Assembly: GCA_963775805.1 (NCBI GenBank) | Contig: CAVZKG010000001.1 | Location: 806,001-870,000 of the forward strand | Direction: 5' to 3' | DNA: 64,000 bases | Source: JAFAMB01 sp963775805 | Lineage (GTDB): Bacteria; Verrucomicrobiota; Verrucomicrobiia; Chthoniobacterales; JAFAMB01 | Notes under the pieces: model-generated | Seen by the model: the letters and a program-made list of their open reading frames with translations, nothing else | Databases searched by the model: none | What the model was told of the DNA's origin: nothing | In this document: positions 8,764-18,093 of the stretch, in pieces | How positions within the stretch are numbered: position 1 is the stretch's first letter | How the letters are laid out: every line of letters begins with the position of its first letter | Program-made: the position numbers and the translations under genes

Positions 8764-10088
8764 ATGTTTGGAAAGTCCTTTATCTTCCATCGGGACATCA
8801 ATGTACGGATGCGTGACGGGATATCCCTATCGGCTAACGTCTTTCTACCGAAATCGACCATTGCCGCACCTGTTATCCTGTCAGTGACGCCTTACGGGAA
8901 GGATCGCATGCCTGATTGGCTCGGCATGGCGTTGATGCGCCTCGCAGGAGTCCGCTTCGGCAAGCTCGACTGTTCGCGGTGGACGGGCTTCGAATCGCCT
9001 GATCCACTGTTCTGGACGCGAGCGGGCTATGCCGTCGTTCAGGCCGACGCGCGCGGCATGCACAAATCTGAAGGACATGCGGGCATGCTGAGCGACGTCG
9101 ATTCCAGGGACTATGCCGAGCTTACCGGCTGGGCGGCCGCTCAGCCCTGGTCGACCGGCGCAGTTGGATTGCTAGGCGTCTCCTACCTCGCAATGTCGCA
9201 ATGGCGGGTCGCCGCGCTTCGCCCATCTGCGCTCAAGGCGATCGTTCCATGGGAGGGCGTGACCGACCTATTGCGCGAGTTAGCCTATCAGGATGGTGTG
9301 ACCGAGACCGGCTTCATCGGTGTCTGGTGGAATATACGGATGAAGAAGGGCCGCAATCGCCGCTTCGCCATGGCGGAGGATTTCCCGGCCAATCGCGATC
9401 GGCACCCGTTTGATGATGCCTATTGGACAGCGAAGCGTCCGGACCTCAGCGCGATCGAAGTGCCCGCACTTGTCTGCGCGGGCTGGGCGGATCACGGCCT
9501 CCATACGCGCGGGTCGCTCGAGGGGTTCGAACGTATCAATTCTCGCCAGAAATGGCTGTTCACCCATGGTCGGCGCAAATGGGAAACTTTCTACAGCGCG
9601 GAGGCCAAGGCGGTGCAACGCCGCTTTTTCGACCATTTCCTCAAAGGTGAGGCGAATGGTTGGGAGAGCGAGCCTTCTGTGCGGCTCGAAACTCGTGTCA
9701 CCGCCGAGCGCCGGACGATTCGGTCGTTGTCCGCTTGGCCACCCACAGATGTTGAATACCTGCCGCTTTACCTGGATGCTCGTTCTGGCACGCTGTTGCT
9801 GGAGCAGCCACGACGACGACGTCATGCCGTTATCGCTCCCCCGATCCAGACGCTGGAAGGACCAGCTTCCTGTTTCGTTTTGATACGGCGGCCGAACTGA
9901 CTGGCGGGATGACGTTGAAATTGTGGGTGTCGACAACCGAGGGCAACGATGTAGACCTGTTCGTGGTCTTGCGAAAATTCGATGCCTCGAGTCGCGAGGT
10001 TTACTTTCCTGGGTATAACGGCTTTGCCCGGGATAGCGTTGCCAAAGGCTGGCTACGCGCGTCGCATCGCGCAATTGATGATGCGTGA
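8764..10088 (+). pseudogene. CocE/NonD-family hydrolase (X-Pro dipeptidyl-peptidase S15 type), frameshifted and truncated
   Basis: The alpha/beta-hydrolase part is intact: VRMRDGISLSANVFLP, VILSVTPYGKDRMPDW, GYAVVQADARGMHKSEG, the nucleophile elbow GLLGVSYLAMSQW, and a VCAGWADHGLHTRGSLEGF segment holding the acid. I start at 8764 because AAGGAG lies ten bases upstream. The original frame ends at 9900, but the C-terminal jelly-roll domain continues in the next frame (FRFDTAAELTGGMTLKLWVS, then DVDLFVVLRKFD), up to a stop at 10088, well short of a full-length family member. So there is a frameshift near 9840-9870 and a 3' truncation. Confidence 0.8.
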
Positions 10089-10278
10089 CCAAAATTAGGC
10101 CCGCGAAATTCTTTGAGCGTTTCTCCAAAAAACCAATTGGCGTTCTGCTCGGGATCTCGGCTATCGGCAATGGAAACACTTGATATCGTGCTTCTCATCC
10201 TAGGGGGTCTTCTTTGCACCTCTTAGCCTTCATTATTTTGCGAGCGCCGGAGTTAACGAGTGCCCGCAAACTCGACGC

Positions 10279-10773
10279 TCATCTACCGATTAGCATCGAA
10301 AGTTTTGAGGTCAGCAGCTTTACCATGAATCCAGCAGGATACATCGTGGAACTTGAAATATCTTTCGGGATCTCTGCATTCTCTGGTTTGAACTTCGTAC
10401 AAATACGCCATTCCAAGGGGGGTATGTCACCCTGAAATCGTCCACGGTAAACTGGCACCCAATGTTTCGCGTCATCAAATTGCATTATCATGGCCGAATT
10501 GCAGCAGGTCGCAACAACCCGGCTTGTGGTTGATTGCTCATCGACCTTGTATCCCTTTAGAAGCTCGGCGCCCTTTAAGTTCTTGATGCGATCTTTGCGA
10601 TAGAGAACGTAAGCAGTTCCACCATCTGGACCTAGAATTGGAACGGCGTTAGTCAACGCTTCAAGCTGACGAGAACCTTCCTGGCAAGAGTCACAATAGC
10701 AAACGACGCTCGTAATAGGGATTCCGAATGTCTCAATTTCCACGTTTCCGCATGAACAACGAACGATTTGCAT
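10279..10773 (-). CDS. GFA (Gfa/CENP-V) family zinc protein
   Basis: A 164-residue protein. CSCGNVEIETFG at residues 6-17, VCYCDSCQEG at about 24-33 and the later ATCCNSAM supply the cysteine pattern of the GFA fold (glutathione-dependent formaldehyde-activating enzyme / centromere protein V family), which binds zinc. The enzyme activity of most members is unproven, so I give only the family. It is encoded alone on the minus strand. Confidence 0.85.
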   Translation of the reverse strand: MQIVRCSCGNVEIETFGIPITSVVCYCDSCQEGSRQLEALTNAVPILGPDGGTAYVLYRKDRIKNLKGAELLKGYKVDEQSTTSRVVATCCNSAMIMQFDDAKHWVPVYRGRFQGDIPPLEWRICTKFKPENAEIPKDISSSTMYPAGFMVKLLTSKLSMLIGR

Positions 10774-11112
10774 ATTAAAGATAAGACGAATGAGTGGCGT
10801 GCCTTTAGGACACTAAATTCGACTCACTCAAATGAATGAGCGAACCAAGCTTTGCCATCTTCCAATTCCGTACCGGGCGCATCAAGCGACCTGATTCCCG
10901 ATTGCTACGGCGACTGTGGTCTACAAACTCGGGATCAAAAACGCAGAAACATTCGCGTCGGCGTCGTACACGAAGTCCAACAGAGCGACGGGTGTTCTGG
11001 AGGTTCGCTAAATTTAACCTCAACTCTTGTGAAAAGCGTCCGTCCGTAGACATTCCGTTGCAATAGTCCAGGGTATCTTGTTTGTAAGGCCTTTGATATT
11101 CTCGGGAGCTTT

Positions 11113-12132
11113 GTGCCCAAACCCGCATCCAAGTCGCTAAAGATCGAATCGCCAACGTTCACCGAGCCGATGATGGCCAAGTTGGTTGCGGACAGACGAC
11201 ACGGTGATTGGATCTATGAGATCAAGCACGACGGCTATCGGGCCTTAGTCTTAATCGACGGGAAAGAGATCAAAGCTCTCTCCAGAAACGAGAATGATTT
11301 CGGCGCGAGATTTCCTGAGGTCATCCAGTCATTCTCCAAATTAAAGGTTTCCGACGCGATCATCGACGGCGAAATTGTGGCTTTAGATAAACAAGGCAGG
11401 TCGTCATTCCAACTGCTGCAGCAGTACTTCATGGGAAAACAGAAACCTCCCCTCGCCTTTTACGGCTTTGATCTTCTACGATTGAACCAAAAGGATTTGA
11501 AACAGCTGCCGATAGAAGAGCGAAAAGCAAAGCTGGAAATGTTGCTAAAAAATCCACCCGGAATCATTCGCTATTCGGTTTCGTTCACCGAGAACATCGA
11601 CGCTCTTCTGGACAAAATCCGCGAACTTGGTCTTGAGGGATTGATTGGTAAGCGATCCGGTTCAAAATACGAACCGGGACAACGCAGTGGTACGTGGATT
11701 AAACTCAAAGTTCTCCACCAACAGGAATTTGTGATTGGTGGGTTTACTCCACCGGATGGCTCACGCAAATACTTTGGAGCCATACTTGTCGGAGTCTACG
11801 AAGGTAAAGACTTCAAATTCAGCGGCCGTGTCGGCACAGGTTTCGATGAGATAACTCTGAAAAATCTCTATACTCAATTGAAGGAAATCGCGACCGATAA
11901 ACCTGTCTTTGTCAATCTCCCAAAGGGCGGAGGAAGTCGCTGGGATAAAGGTCTAACAGCAGCTGAAATGAGACACAGCACGTGGGTAAAACCGAAGATC
12001 GTCTGCCAGGTTAAGTTCACAGGCTGGACCCAAGATGATCGCCTCCGACAACCCGTTTACCTTGGGCTACGGGAGGACAAAAATCCCGGCGAAATTATCA
12101 GGGAAAACGCGCCAACAGTGGGTGATCGATAA
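11113..12132 (+). CDS. ATP-dependent DNA ligase, LigD ligase-domain type
   Basis: A 339-residue ligase. The adenylation motif I reads YEIKHDGYRA with lysine about residue 38. Motif III/IIIa (IDGEIVALDKQG, LAFYGFDLLRLN), motif IV (LEGLIGKRSGSKYEPG) and motif V (TWIKLKVLHQQEFVIGGF) follow, then the OB domain ending in VCQVKFTGWTQDDRLRQPVYLGLR. This is the ligase module of LigD-type non-homologous end-joining enzymes without polymerase or nuclease domains; no ku gene is visible. The GTG start at 11113 has a GGGAG six bases before it. The last residues lie at the junction with the truncated FGE gene on the other strand. Confidence 0.92.
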   Translation: MPKPASKSLKIESPTFTEPMMAKLVADRRHGDWIYEIKHDGYRALVLIDGKEIKALSRNENDFGARFPEVIQSFSKLKVSDAIIDGEIVALDKQGRSSFQLLQQYFMGKQKPPLAFYGFDLLRLNQKDLKQLPIEERKAKLEMLLKNPPGIIRYSVSFTENIDALLDKIRELGLEGLIGKRSGSKYEPGQRSGTWIKLKVLHQQEFVIGGFTPPDGSRKYFGAILVGVYEGKDFKFSGRVGTGFDEITLKNLYTQLKEIATDKPVFVNLPKGGGSRWDKGLTAAEMRHSTWVKPKIVCQVKFTGWTQDDRLRQPVYLGLREDKNPGEIIRENAPTVGDR

Positions 12133-12824
12133 GTTCTCGCGTCGCCGCGCGCGGCGAATTCCCATTCCGCTTCCGTAGGCAACCGCTTGCCGGCCCACTT
12201 CGCGTAAGCAACGGCATCGGTATAGCAAACCTGCACCACCGGATACTTTTCTTTTCCCTGTAACTCGCTATCCGGCCCGGTAGGATGCCGCCAGTTAGCT
12301 CCCTTAACATAACGCCACCACTGAGAGTAATCATTCAGTGGCACCGGTTGCGCGGTGGGTGTGAAGACCATGGAACCGGCCACCAGGTTTTCCGGCGGAG
12401 CCGTGGGGAACTGCTCTTTCGTCGGCGCAATCTCCGCCACAGTCACGTAGCCGGTAGCGTTGACGAATTTTGCAAATTCCTCGTTGGTCACATCGGTTTT
12501 ATCCATCCAGAATCCGTCTACATAAACTCGGTGGATGGGTTGCGCATCGTTCACGGCGTTCATGGTGGCCACAGTGCAGAAACCGGTCGATGGTAGTTTA
12601 CAGCCCATCGAGAATTCACCACCCGGTATCCAGACCATGCAATTGGGCGCGTTATTGGGTACGGGGAGTTTGTTGGGAACCGTCGGGGCGAAGCCCGATC
12701 CATCGATGGCTGGTGCACCTTCATCTGCCGAGCTAGCCGGTGAAAGCCATGCCACGCTCAAGACGACTAGCGTGAACGTTCCGAACAAAAAGGCGGCAGG
12801 TAAGTGGGCCTTTGTCAAAGTCAT
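12130..12824 (-). pseudogene. formylglycine-generating enzyme (SUMF1) family protein, 3'-truncated
   Basis: From the ATG at 12824 the protein has a hydrophobic N-terminal export segment, then the FGE-sulfatase domain: MVWIPGGEFSMGC, VYVDGFWMDKTDVTNEEF, WWRYVKGANWRHPTGPDS, and KRLPTEAEWEFAARG. The family continues about 100 residues further to a Cys-containing RGGS/RY...GFR region that carries the active-site cysteines. Here the frame runs into ligase 3' DNA and ends. It is therefore unlikely to mature sulfatases. Its natural partner, a Cys-type sulfatase, lies about 700 bp upstream on the same strand. Confidence 0.75.
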
Positions 12825-13006
12825 GACTATCGGTCTGAAATATACTGAGGGTTTTTCGCGGCTGTGGCCAAGCGTGATAACCGTCGGCGCCATGATTGCT
12901 AGTTTTGTATTACTCGCACAAGCACTAAAAACCATTCCCGTCGGCACGGGCTACGCTGTGTGGACGGGGATTGGAGCAGCAGGCACAGCTGTGATCGGAA
13001 TGCTAC
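12823..13006 (+). pseudogene. internal fragment of an SMR efflux protein (SugE/Gdx type)
   Basis: Reading from 12823, IGLKYTEGFSRLWPS, SFVLLAQALKTIPVGTGYAV and WTGIGAAGTAVIGM match the middle of the small multidrug resistance family (guanidinium exporter SugE/Gdx). The N-terminal 15 residues with the conserved glutamate and the last helix are missing. It abuts the FGE start codon on one side and recombinase DNA on the other, so it is a shuffled fragment, not a gene. Confidence 0.75.
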
Positions 13007-13565
13007 GGGGCCGATCCGGGCAAAGGTGTAGGCCATCACTCCGAGAAGCGTGCGGTCGCGTAAGCCAATGACAGTGGTTACATCGATGCCGTCCAGGAGT
13101 TGTTGGACTTTTTCAGTTGGTGGTGCCGACGTCTTACCTACGACTCGGGAAAATCTGGGCGTTTGAACCTCTCTGGCTGGATTCATACCCAGGATGCCCT
13201 TTTCGGTCAGGTAGCTGAACAGCATCCGGATGGCGGCCATGTGTGTTGCTTAATTGTTGCGCGGGATCCGCCGTGGCCTTCGATGTAGGCGGCAACGTGG
13301 ATTGGCTCGAGATCTTCAAGGTGACGAAAGCCGGCCTGATCAGCCCAGTGAAGGAACTGTTTGATCGCTCGATGGTAAGCCATCCGTGTATTTTGGTTTC
13401 GGATGCGAACGCCAAAAAATCGATATATCGTTTAACGGTTTCCGTTCCGCCTTGGGCGACGATGGCGGGAACTGGCAATGCTACTTCGGGCCGGTACGTC
13501 CTCAGTTCGGCATAACTGCTCCTGTGGCCGCCGTTCTCTCTAGTCGATCGAAAGATCCGCCGATT
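13007..13565 (-). pseudogene. tyrosine recombinase fragment, frameshifted
   Basis: In three successive minus-strand frames one reads ELRTYRPEVALPVPAIVAQ, then QNTRMAYHRAIKQFLHWAD and HVAAYIEGHGGSRATIKQ, then MAAIRMLFSYLTEKGILGMN and IGLRDRTLLGVMAYTFARIG. This is the SAM-like core-binding domain and the first catalytic arginine region of the same recombinase type that is intact at 25554-26573. The C-terminal catalytic half (HxxR and Tyr) is lost at the junction with the SMR fragment near 13007, and at least two frameshifts are present. Confidence 0.75.
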
Positions 13566-15939
13566 CTGGATTTGGCGAAGGCGCGCCAATATATTTCACG
13601 GTTACTTTCTCGATTTTGCCTGTGAACTTAAAGGGCGCGCGTTCGGCATAGTCGAGCGACACGGGCGAGCCGAGGTCTTCGCCGACATCGAAGGTCTCCG
13701 AGGCAGTGAAGAGTGCCGGTACCGTGTTGCCGATCTTTCCGCCGCCGACCCTCTGTCCGTTGACACGCAAGGTGACGGTGGCGGAAGTACCGCGCTTTTG
13801 CGGATCGTCCATCACAGTTTCGATCTCGATTTTTACTTTGCCGGTCGCGATGGGGCCGTCGCTCTTGACCTTGTATCGGTTCATCGTCATGGCGTTGTAC
13901 TCTAGGTGTAGTTCGCCTTTATCGAGGAATACGGTAAATCCTGCCGAGATGCCGCCGACGGCGAAGATTACGCCGCTGGCACCTTGGGGGATCTCAGCAT
14001 CTACGGTGGCGAGCGTCGAGCGGTTCTTGAAGCTGGGTGCGAGGGTTTCGCCGATGCGATTCTGTCCTTCGTAAAAGGTCCACTGGGTCAGAGGGGAGAC
14101 ACGCATCTGGAGCGGGTTGAGGAGGATGTAAAGGCCGCCGCCCACAGGGAAGACATGATTGTTCGCAGCCTCGATGGTGAAGAGTTCTTTCATCGCGGCT
14201 AGCTTCGCAGGCTCCTTCGCGGCGAGGTCATCGGCTTGCGAGAAGTCGTCGTCGATATGGTAAAGCTCCCACACATCCTGGTCCGGGGTCCAGGTCATAA
14301 CCTTCGACAGATCAGGACGCCACGGCACTTTCGGACCGAAGGCAGAGGCCATCCAACCATCATGATAAATGCCACGGCTGCCCATGATCTCGAAATACTG
14401 GGTATGTTTGCGATCCGCGGCCTTGGCGTCAGCGAAACTATACACCATCGAGATACCATCGAGCGGGTCTTGCGGCACACCATCCACGGTCCGGGGCGGG
14501 GTGATGTTGAGGATTTCGTAGATCGTTGGTGCGATATCATTCACGTGCGTAAACTGCGGACGCGGTGTCTTTTCTGGCTTGATTCCCTTCGGCCACGAGA
14601 TGGCAAGCGGAGTACGCGTGCCGCCAAAGTGCGAGGCGATGAGCTTGGTATATTTCAGCGGCGTATCGCCAGCCCATGCCCAACCGTGATGATACATGTT
14701 ATCGACCTCCGGGCCACCCAATGCGTCGAGGCCGCCGTAGTCCTGGTCAAGCACTTTAATTTGCTGGTCGACCGTAGTTAAAATGCCATTTTGCGCTAAC
14801 AGTTCAGAGATGGTGCCGTTCACGCCTTCACCGGACGCGCCATTGTCCGAACAAATGTAGAGGATCATTGTATTGTCGCGGATGCCCTCGGCCTCCAACT
14901 CATCAACTATCTTCCCGAACTGTGCATCGGTATGCTCGAGGAACCCCGCATATACCTCCATCAGGCGCGACTGAAACGCTCGCTGGTTCTGCGGAATGCT
15001 CTCCCACGAATCCACGATATCCGGCCTCGGCGTCAGCTTTGCGTTCGCGGGAACCCAGCCCAGCTCCTTCTGTCGAGCAAAGGTTTCCTCGCGCAGCTTC
15101 TCCCAGCCTTGATCGAACTTCCCTTTGTACTTGTCCGCCCACTCCTTCTGGACTTGATGCGGTCCGTGCACCGCACCGGGCGCGAAATACATGAAAAAGG
15201 GCCTTTCCGGGCTTAGCGCGCGATTTAGCCGCATCTGCGCGATCGCTTTTTTCGCCAGGTCCACGGTCAGGTGGTAACTCGGATCATGATGGGGAGGCTC
15301 GACCGGAATATTACTTTCAAACAGTCGCGGCTCGTATTGAGAAGTCTCGCCCGCCATAAAGCCGTAGAAATAGTCGAAACCCAAGCCCGTCGGCCAATTA
15401 TCGAACGGCCCGAGCTTCGTGACCTCACTCGGAGGGGTGTTGTGCCATTTGCCGAACGCCCACGTGGTGTAACCGTATTCCGAGAGCACCCGCGCAATTG
15501 TTGCTGAAGTGCGCGGAATGATGCCCGTGTAACCGTCCCAATCATTCGCGAGCTCAGAGATCTGCCCGTTTCCGACGCGATGATGGTTGCGCCCGGTAAG
15601 CAGCGACGCGCGCGTAGGCGAGCACATAGCGCAAGTGTGGAAACGGTTGTAAGCAATGCCCGAATCGTAAATGCGCGAAAGTGTGGGCGTATGAATCGGG
15701 CCGCCAAAGGTGTCGTAGTTGCCGTACCCGGCATCATCCACAAGGAAGATAATGAGGTTCGGCGCGTCCTTTGGCAGCCGGTTAGGCGTTTGTCGCCAAT
15801 GATGAACGGATTCCTGCATCGAACGCCCTGCCGTGCTACTAGATGGGGCCTCGGGAAAGGGCAGGCTTTCCTGAGCGAACCCAGAGAATGCGCCCAGCCC
15901 AAAAGCCAGTGCAAGAATGTTTATTGGTGCGAACTTCAT
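13540..15939 (-). CDS. arylsulfatase (sulfatase family S1), exported
   Basis: A 799-residue sulfatase with an N-terminal signal peptide (INILALAFGLGAFSGFA). The metal-site segment NLIIFLVDDAGYGN begins near residue 62, and the signature CSPTRASLLTGRNHHRVGNG carries the cysteine that must be converted to formylglycine. A histidine-rich AFGKWHNTPPSE and YICSDNGASGEG follow, then a C-terminal beta-rich domain from about residue 640. It would desulfate an organic sulfate in the periplasm. Because its cysteine needs a formylglycine-generating enzyme and the neighbouring one is truncated, activity depends on another copy elsewhere. The 3' end abuts the recombinase remnant. Confidence 0.93.
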   Translation of the reverse strand: MKFAPINILALAFGLGAFSGFAQESLPFPEAPSSSTAGRSMQESVHHWRQTPNRLPKDAPNLIIFLVDDAGYGNYDTFGGPIHTPTLSRIYDSGIAYNRFHTCAMCSPTRASLLTGRNHHRVGNGQISELANDWDGYTGIIPRTSATIARVLSEYGYTTWAFGKWHNTPPSEVTKLGPFDNWPTGLGFDYFYGFMAGETSQYEPRLFESNIPVEPPHHDPSYHLTVDLAKKAIAQMRLNRALSPERPFFMYFAPGAVHGPHQVQKEWADKYKGKFDQGWEKLREETFARQKELGWVPANAKLTPRPDIVDSWESIPQNQRAFQSRLMEVYAGFLEHTDAQFGKIVDELEAEGIRDNTMILYICSDNGASGEGVNGTISELLAQNGILTTVDQQIKVLDQDYGGLDALGGPEVDNMYHHGWAWAGDTPLKYTKLIASHFGGTRTPLAISWPKGIKPEKTPRPQFTHVNDIAPTIYEILNITPPRTVDGVPQDPLDGISMVYSFADAKAADRKHTQYFEIMGSRGIYHDGWMASAFGPKVPWRPDLSKVMTWTPDQDVWELYHIDDDFSQADDLAAKEPAKLAAMKELFTIEAANNHVFPVGGGLYILLNPLQMRVSPLTQWTFYEGQNRIGETLAPSFKNRSTLATVDAEIPQGASGVIFAVGGISAGFTVFLDKGELHLEYNAMTMNRYKVKSDGPIATGKVKIEIETVMDDPQKRGTSATVTLRVNGQRVGGGKIGNTVPALFTASETFDVGEDLGSPVSLDYAERAPFKFTGKIEKVTVKYIGAPSPNPESADLSID

Positions 15940-16150
15940 AGTTTCCTTGCGCTGTGTTTGCTTTTAGCAGGCGCTCGGATATAGGACTCTAGTCCCATTC
16001 CTCGACTGAATTTGGTGTAGGGTTCCCAGGCGTCCATCTCGGAAAAGTGTCAGACAGTCTCGGACGAAATGGAAGCCTAATTCAGTTGAACTTTCGGCCT
16101 CTCTGCTGCGGTTGTGCGATTTGAAGGAGAGGTTGGTCTTCCAGTACCGG
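15940..16150. other. upstream region of the sulfatase gene, no gene seen
   Basis: No coding frame recognised. It precedes the dispersed 105-bp element and presumably contains the sulfatase promoter on the minus strand. Confidence 0.35.
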
Positions 16151-16259
16151 TTTTGCCGTAAAACGAGCTGTAATCGAGTTCTGGAGCGTTTTCTTTTAGT
16201 CGGATGATTCTTGGAAGGCCTAAGCGTACGATTTTTTCCGTTTCGTGAGCCGACCCCTT
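16151..16259. repeat. dispersed ~105-bp element, diverged copy
   Basis: This stretch matches 33826-33933 and 36042-36149 along its full length, with roughly four of five positions identical by eye. Shared blocks include CTGTAATCGA, TTCTGGAGCGTTTTCTTT, GGCCTAA and TTTCGTG. It does not code for protein. No named repeat family comes to mind. Confidence 0.75.
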
Positions 16260-16465
16260 ATAGGAATAGACGTTTTAAGGCACTGCGTCCTTACCTACGA
16301 CGGGCCAAACAAGGTTTTTACGCTCGATTTCTAAACGTCTTCGCCGCCATCAAGCATGTCTTCCGGCGTAAACACCTTGATACGCCGGTCAAGCTCATTC
16401 ATGAAATCCTCGCCCCGCAGTTGGCCTTCGTTGTTTGGCCATCGGTCACGGTTCTTAGGTCAGCC

Positions 16466-16915
16466 TCAAGTATGGCGACCGGCTAGACCCACCATAAGAT
16501 TATCGATGAAATCCGAATGCTCTGGATCGTGCAAATAAGGGCGTGCAAATTCCTCTGCCTGCTTATTTATCCGTCTTCCTTTCTTACTATCGCCAGCGAT
16601 GTCATCGGCAATCTGTTTTTTAGATTCGCAAACAAATTCATGCGGTAACGTTAAACCTCCTGCGCGCATTTTACCCAATGCCCAAGCCTCAGCCTCAAAC
16701 TCCCTTAGGTGATACGGCTTTCTCTTATCGTGCCTATGAAGGAAAAAATGGGCGCATTCGTGCAGATACGTCCGTAGGTTCTGTAGCGAGTTGGGCCTGG
16801 GCACGAACATCATCATCTTGCAGTAGCAAGCTCTTCCGGGTTCCAAGGGGTCTTTGAGGTAGCACACTAGAACGTTCGGAGGCGTGTGCTCCTTAGCGAC
16901 TCTATAAAGGTTCAC
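16466..16915 (-). CDS. HExxH zinc metallopeptidase-like protein
   Basis: A 149-residue protein. LHECAHFFLHRH at about residues 50-61 is an HExxH zincin motif (HECAH), and the glutamate-rich EFEAEAWALGKM 18 residues later can supply the third zinc ligand, as in ImmA/IrrE- and ArdC-type peptidases. The C-terminal part (KQIADDIAGDSKKGRRIN) is polar. Its ATG overlaps the stop of the small upstream gene by four bases (16912-16915), so the two form a coupled operon in which the upstream protein is probably a DNA-binding partner. Confidence 0.7.
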   Translation of the reverse strand: MNLYRVAKEHTPPNVLVCYLKDPLEPGRACYCKMMMFVPRPNSLQNLRTYLHECAHFFLHRHDKRKPYHLREFEAEAWALGKMRAGGLTLPHEFVCESKKQIADDIAGDSKKGRRINKQAEEFARPYLHDPEHSDFIDNLMVGLAGRHT

Positions 16916-17094
16916 TCCGCCTCCTGCAGCTTCTTAGCCATCTCGTCAATAACAGCGCCAAGCGTAATACCCCCTCGCTCTCCTTGCGCCCGCAGTTTGC
17001 GCGCGGTCTCGGCGTCTACGCGCGTTGAGATTGCGATTTTCACAAAGATTGACGCTTGCCGTTTGCAATCCGTACAGAATGTATTACTTACCAT
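16912..17094 (-). CDS. small ribbon-helix-helix-like protein
   Basis: A 60-residue protein whose C-terminal 45 residues (VKIAISTRVDAETARKLRAQ, then GITLGAVIDEMAKKLQEAE) have the beta-strand plus two-helix pattern of ribbon-helix-helix repressors or antitoxins. It overlaps the downstream metallopeptidase gene by four bases. By analogy with RHH-led two-gene modules it may bind the shared promoter. Confidence 0.6.
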   Translation of the reverse strand: MVSNTFCTDCKRQASIFVKIAISTRVDAETARKLRAQGERGGITLGAVIDEMAKKLQEAE

Positions 17095-17154
17095 GATCCC
17101 TATCCCCAGAACGGCGGTAGGGTTTTTTCATTTCATCATAAGAGGAAAAATCCA

Positions 17155-17460
17155 ATGACCACCAAGGTTTATCGAGTTTACTGCACCGCAGGAACACCAA
17201 TCACTAGGTCGCCAGACACTCCCAGAAAGATGATTACCGTTCAATTTCTGGATGACACCGTGCAAGGGATGCCGAGCGTTGAAGCCCAGAGAAAAGCCAT
17301 TGAATACGGGAGAACTCTTCTACGGAATGAGATCCTGAGCGATCCCCAGTTCAAAAGCGGTTTTGGTTGGGAAGCGCGAAGAGAAGAGGTTGATATTTCG
17401 GAGTACGAGTACGCGACTCCGAATCTGCAAACCGCCAGAGCAAGGGCTTGGTTTAATTAA
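17155..17460 (+). CDS. hypothetical protein
   Basis: A 101-residue soluble protein starting MTTKVYRVYCTAG, with AGAGGA eight bases upstream of the ATG at 17155. It is divergent from the RHH/peptidase pair, 60 bp away. A central amphipathic stretch (VEAQRKAIEYGRTLLRNEIL) looks helical. No family recognised. Confidence 0.5.
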   Translation: MTTKVYRVYCTAGTPITRSPDTPRKMITVQFLDDTVQGMPSVEAQRKAIEYGRTLLRNEILSDPQFKSGFGWEARREEVDISEYEYATPNLQTARARAWFN

Positions 17461-17488
17461 GCCAAGCTCGGAACAGATCAGCCACGGC

Positions 17489-17731
17489 ATGAAACCCATG
17501 TATGAAATTGCCGCCACCGTCACTACCGCAACCGAAAAGGAAGGAATAAAGCTAACGGCTGATTGGCCGCTTGCTTGGTTGCAGGGAAACGGTTCCACCA
17601 CGATCCTCCGAAAACTCTTACCAAGCGAACCTTCACCGGCTCTCGCCGAGCCCGTTCAACGCCTAGAAATCGGTGGCTATAACCGGCCAGAGTTGCGCCT
17701 CGGTGACCGGGTGATGGTCCAGCTTTTTTAA
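17489..17731 (+). CDS. hypothetical small protein
   Basis: An 80-residue frame starting MKPMYEIAATVTTATEKEGI, 28 bases downstream of the previous gene and on the same strand. No domain recognised. It ends shortly before the leader of the IS110 element, which could have inserted just downstream of it. Confidence 0.4.
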   Translation: MKPMYEIAATVTTATEKEGIKLTADWPLAWLQGNGSTTILRKLLPSEPSPALAEPVQRLEIGGYNRPELRLGDRVMVQLF

Positions 17732-17757
17732 CTCCAGGGCCTCGATTTTTCGAGGTA

Positions 17758-18093
17758 GTGGTGAAGAACGAATATGGATGCTTATTGGGTCTTATCGCAG
17801 CTGATATCAGTTTCGGAGTTATTCATGACCGAGCAAACCGGCCAACCCCAGCCAGACAGAGCGAGGTTGTGAATAACTCCGCCGCCGGCGAAAATAGTGC
17901 CGGCGGACGTCCTGCCTCGGCTCGATCACGGTCATATCGCAGCGATCCCAAGAGGATCAAGGGAAGACGACCGGGCGAGCCGAAGGCCCTTGCTCCGACA
18001 TCTAATAGAAAGGCGCCTCAAGAAGGCCATAATATCAGCTTGGTGGATAGCAGGGCAAAGCGACGCAAAAACCAAAGCCAGCAAAGGCAAACC
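17758..18093 (+). ncRNA. putative IS110 bridge RNA region (structured leader)
   Basis: IS110-type elements make a bridge RNA from the non-coding end upstream of the transposase, with target- and donor-binding loops. Here 336 bp without a convincing gene precede the transposase and contain two perfect hairpins. CGGAGTTATTCA (17814-17825) pairs with TGAATAACTCCG (17870-17881) around a 44-nt loop. Next to it, CCGCCGGC (17882-17889) pairs with GCCGGCGG (17899-17906). An open frame crosses the region, but it is low-complexity and has no family resemblance. The bridge RNA assignment is inference from position and folding. Confidence 0.55.

Noticed and set aside
12535..13071. Long plus-strand frame as a complete efflux protein
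   Set aside because: Only the middle (12823-13006) matches SMR proteins; the rest is antisense to FGE and recombinase DNA.
14236..14781. 181-residue plus-strand frame within the sulfatase region
   Set aside because: Antisense shadow of the sulfatase gene.
17758..18093. N-terminal extension of the IS110 transposase
   Set aside because: No family similarity before the ATG at 18094, and the region holds perfect hairpins expected for a structured RNA.
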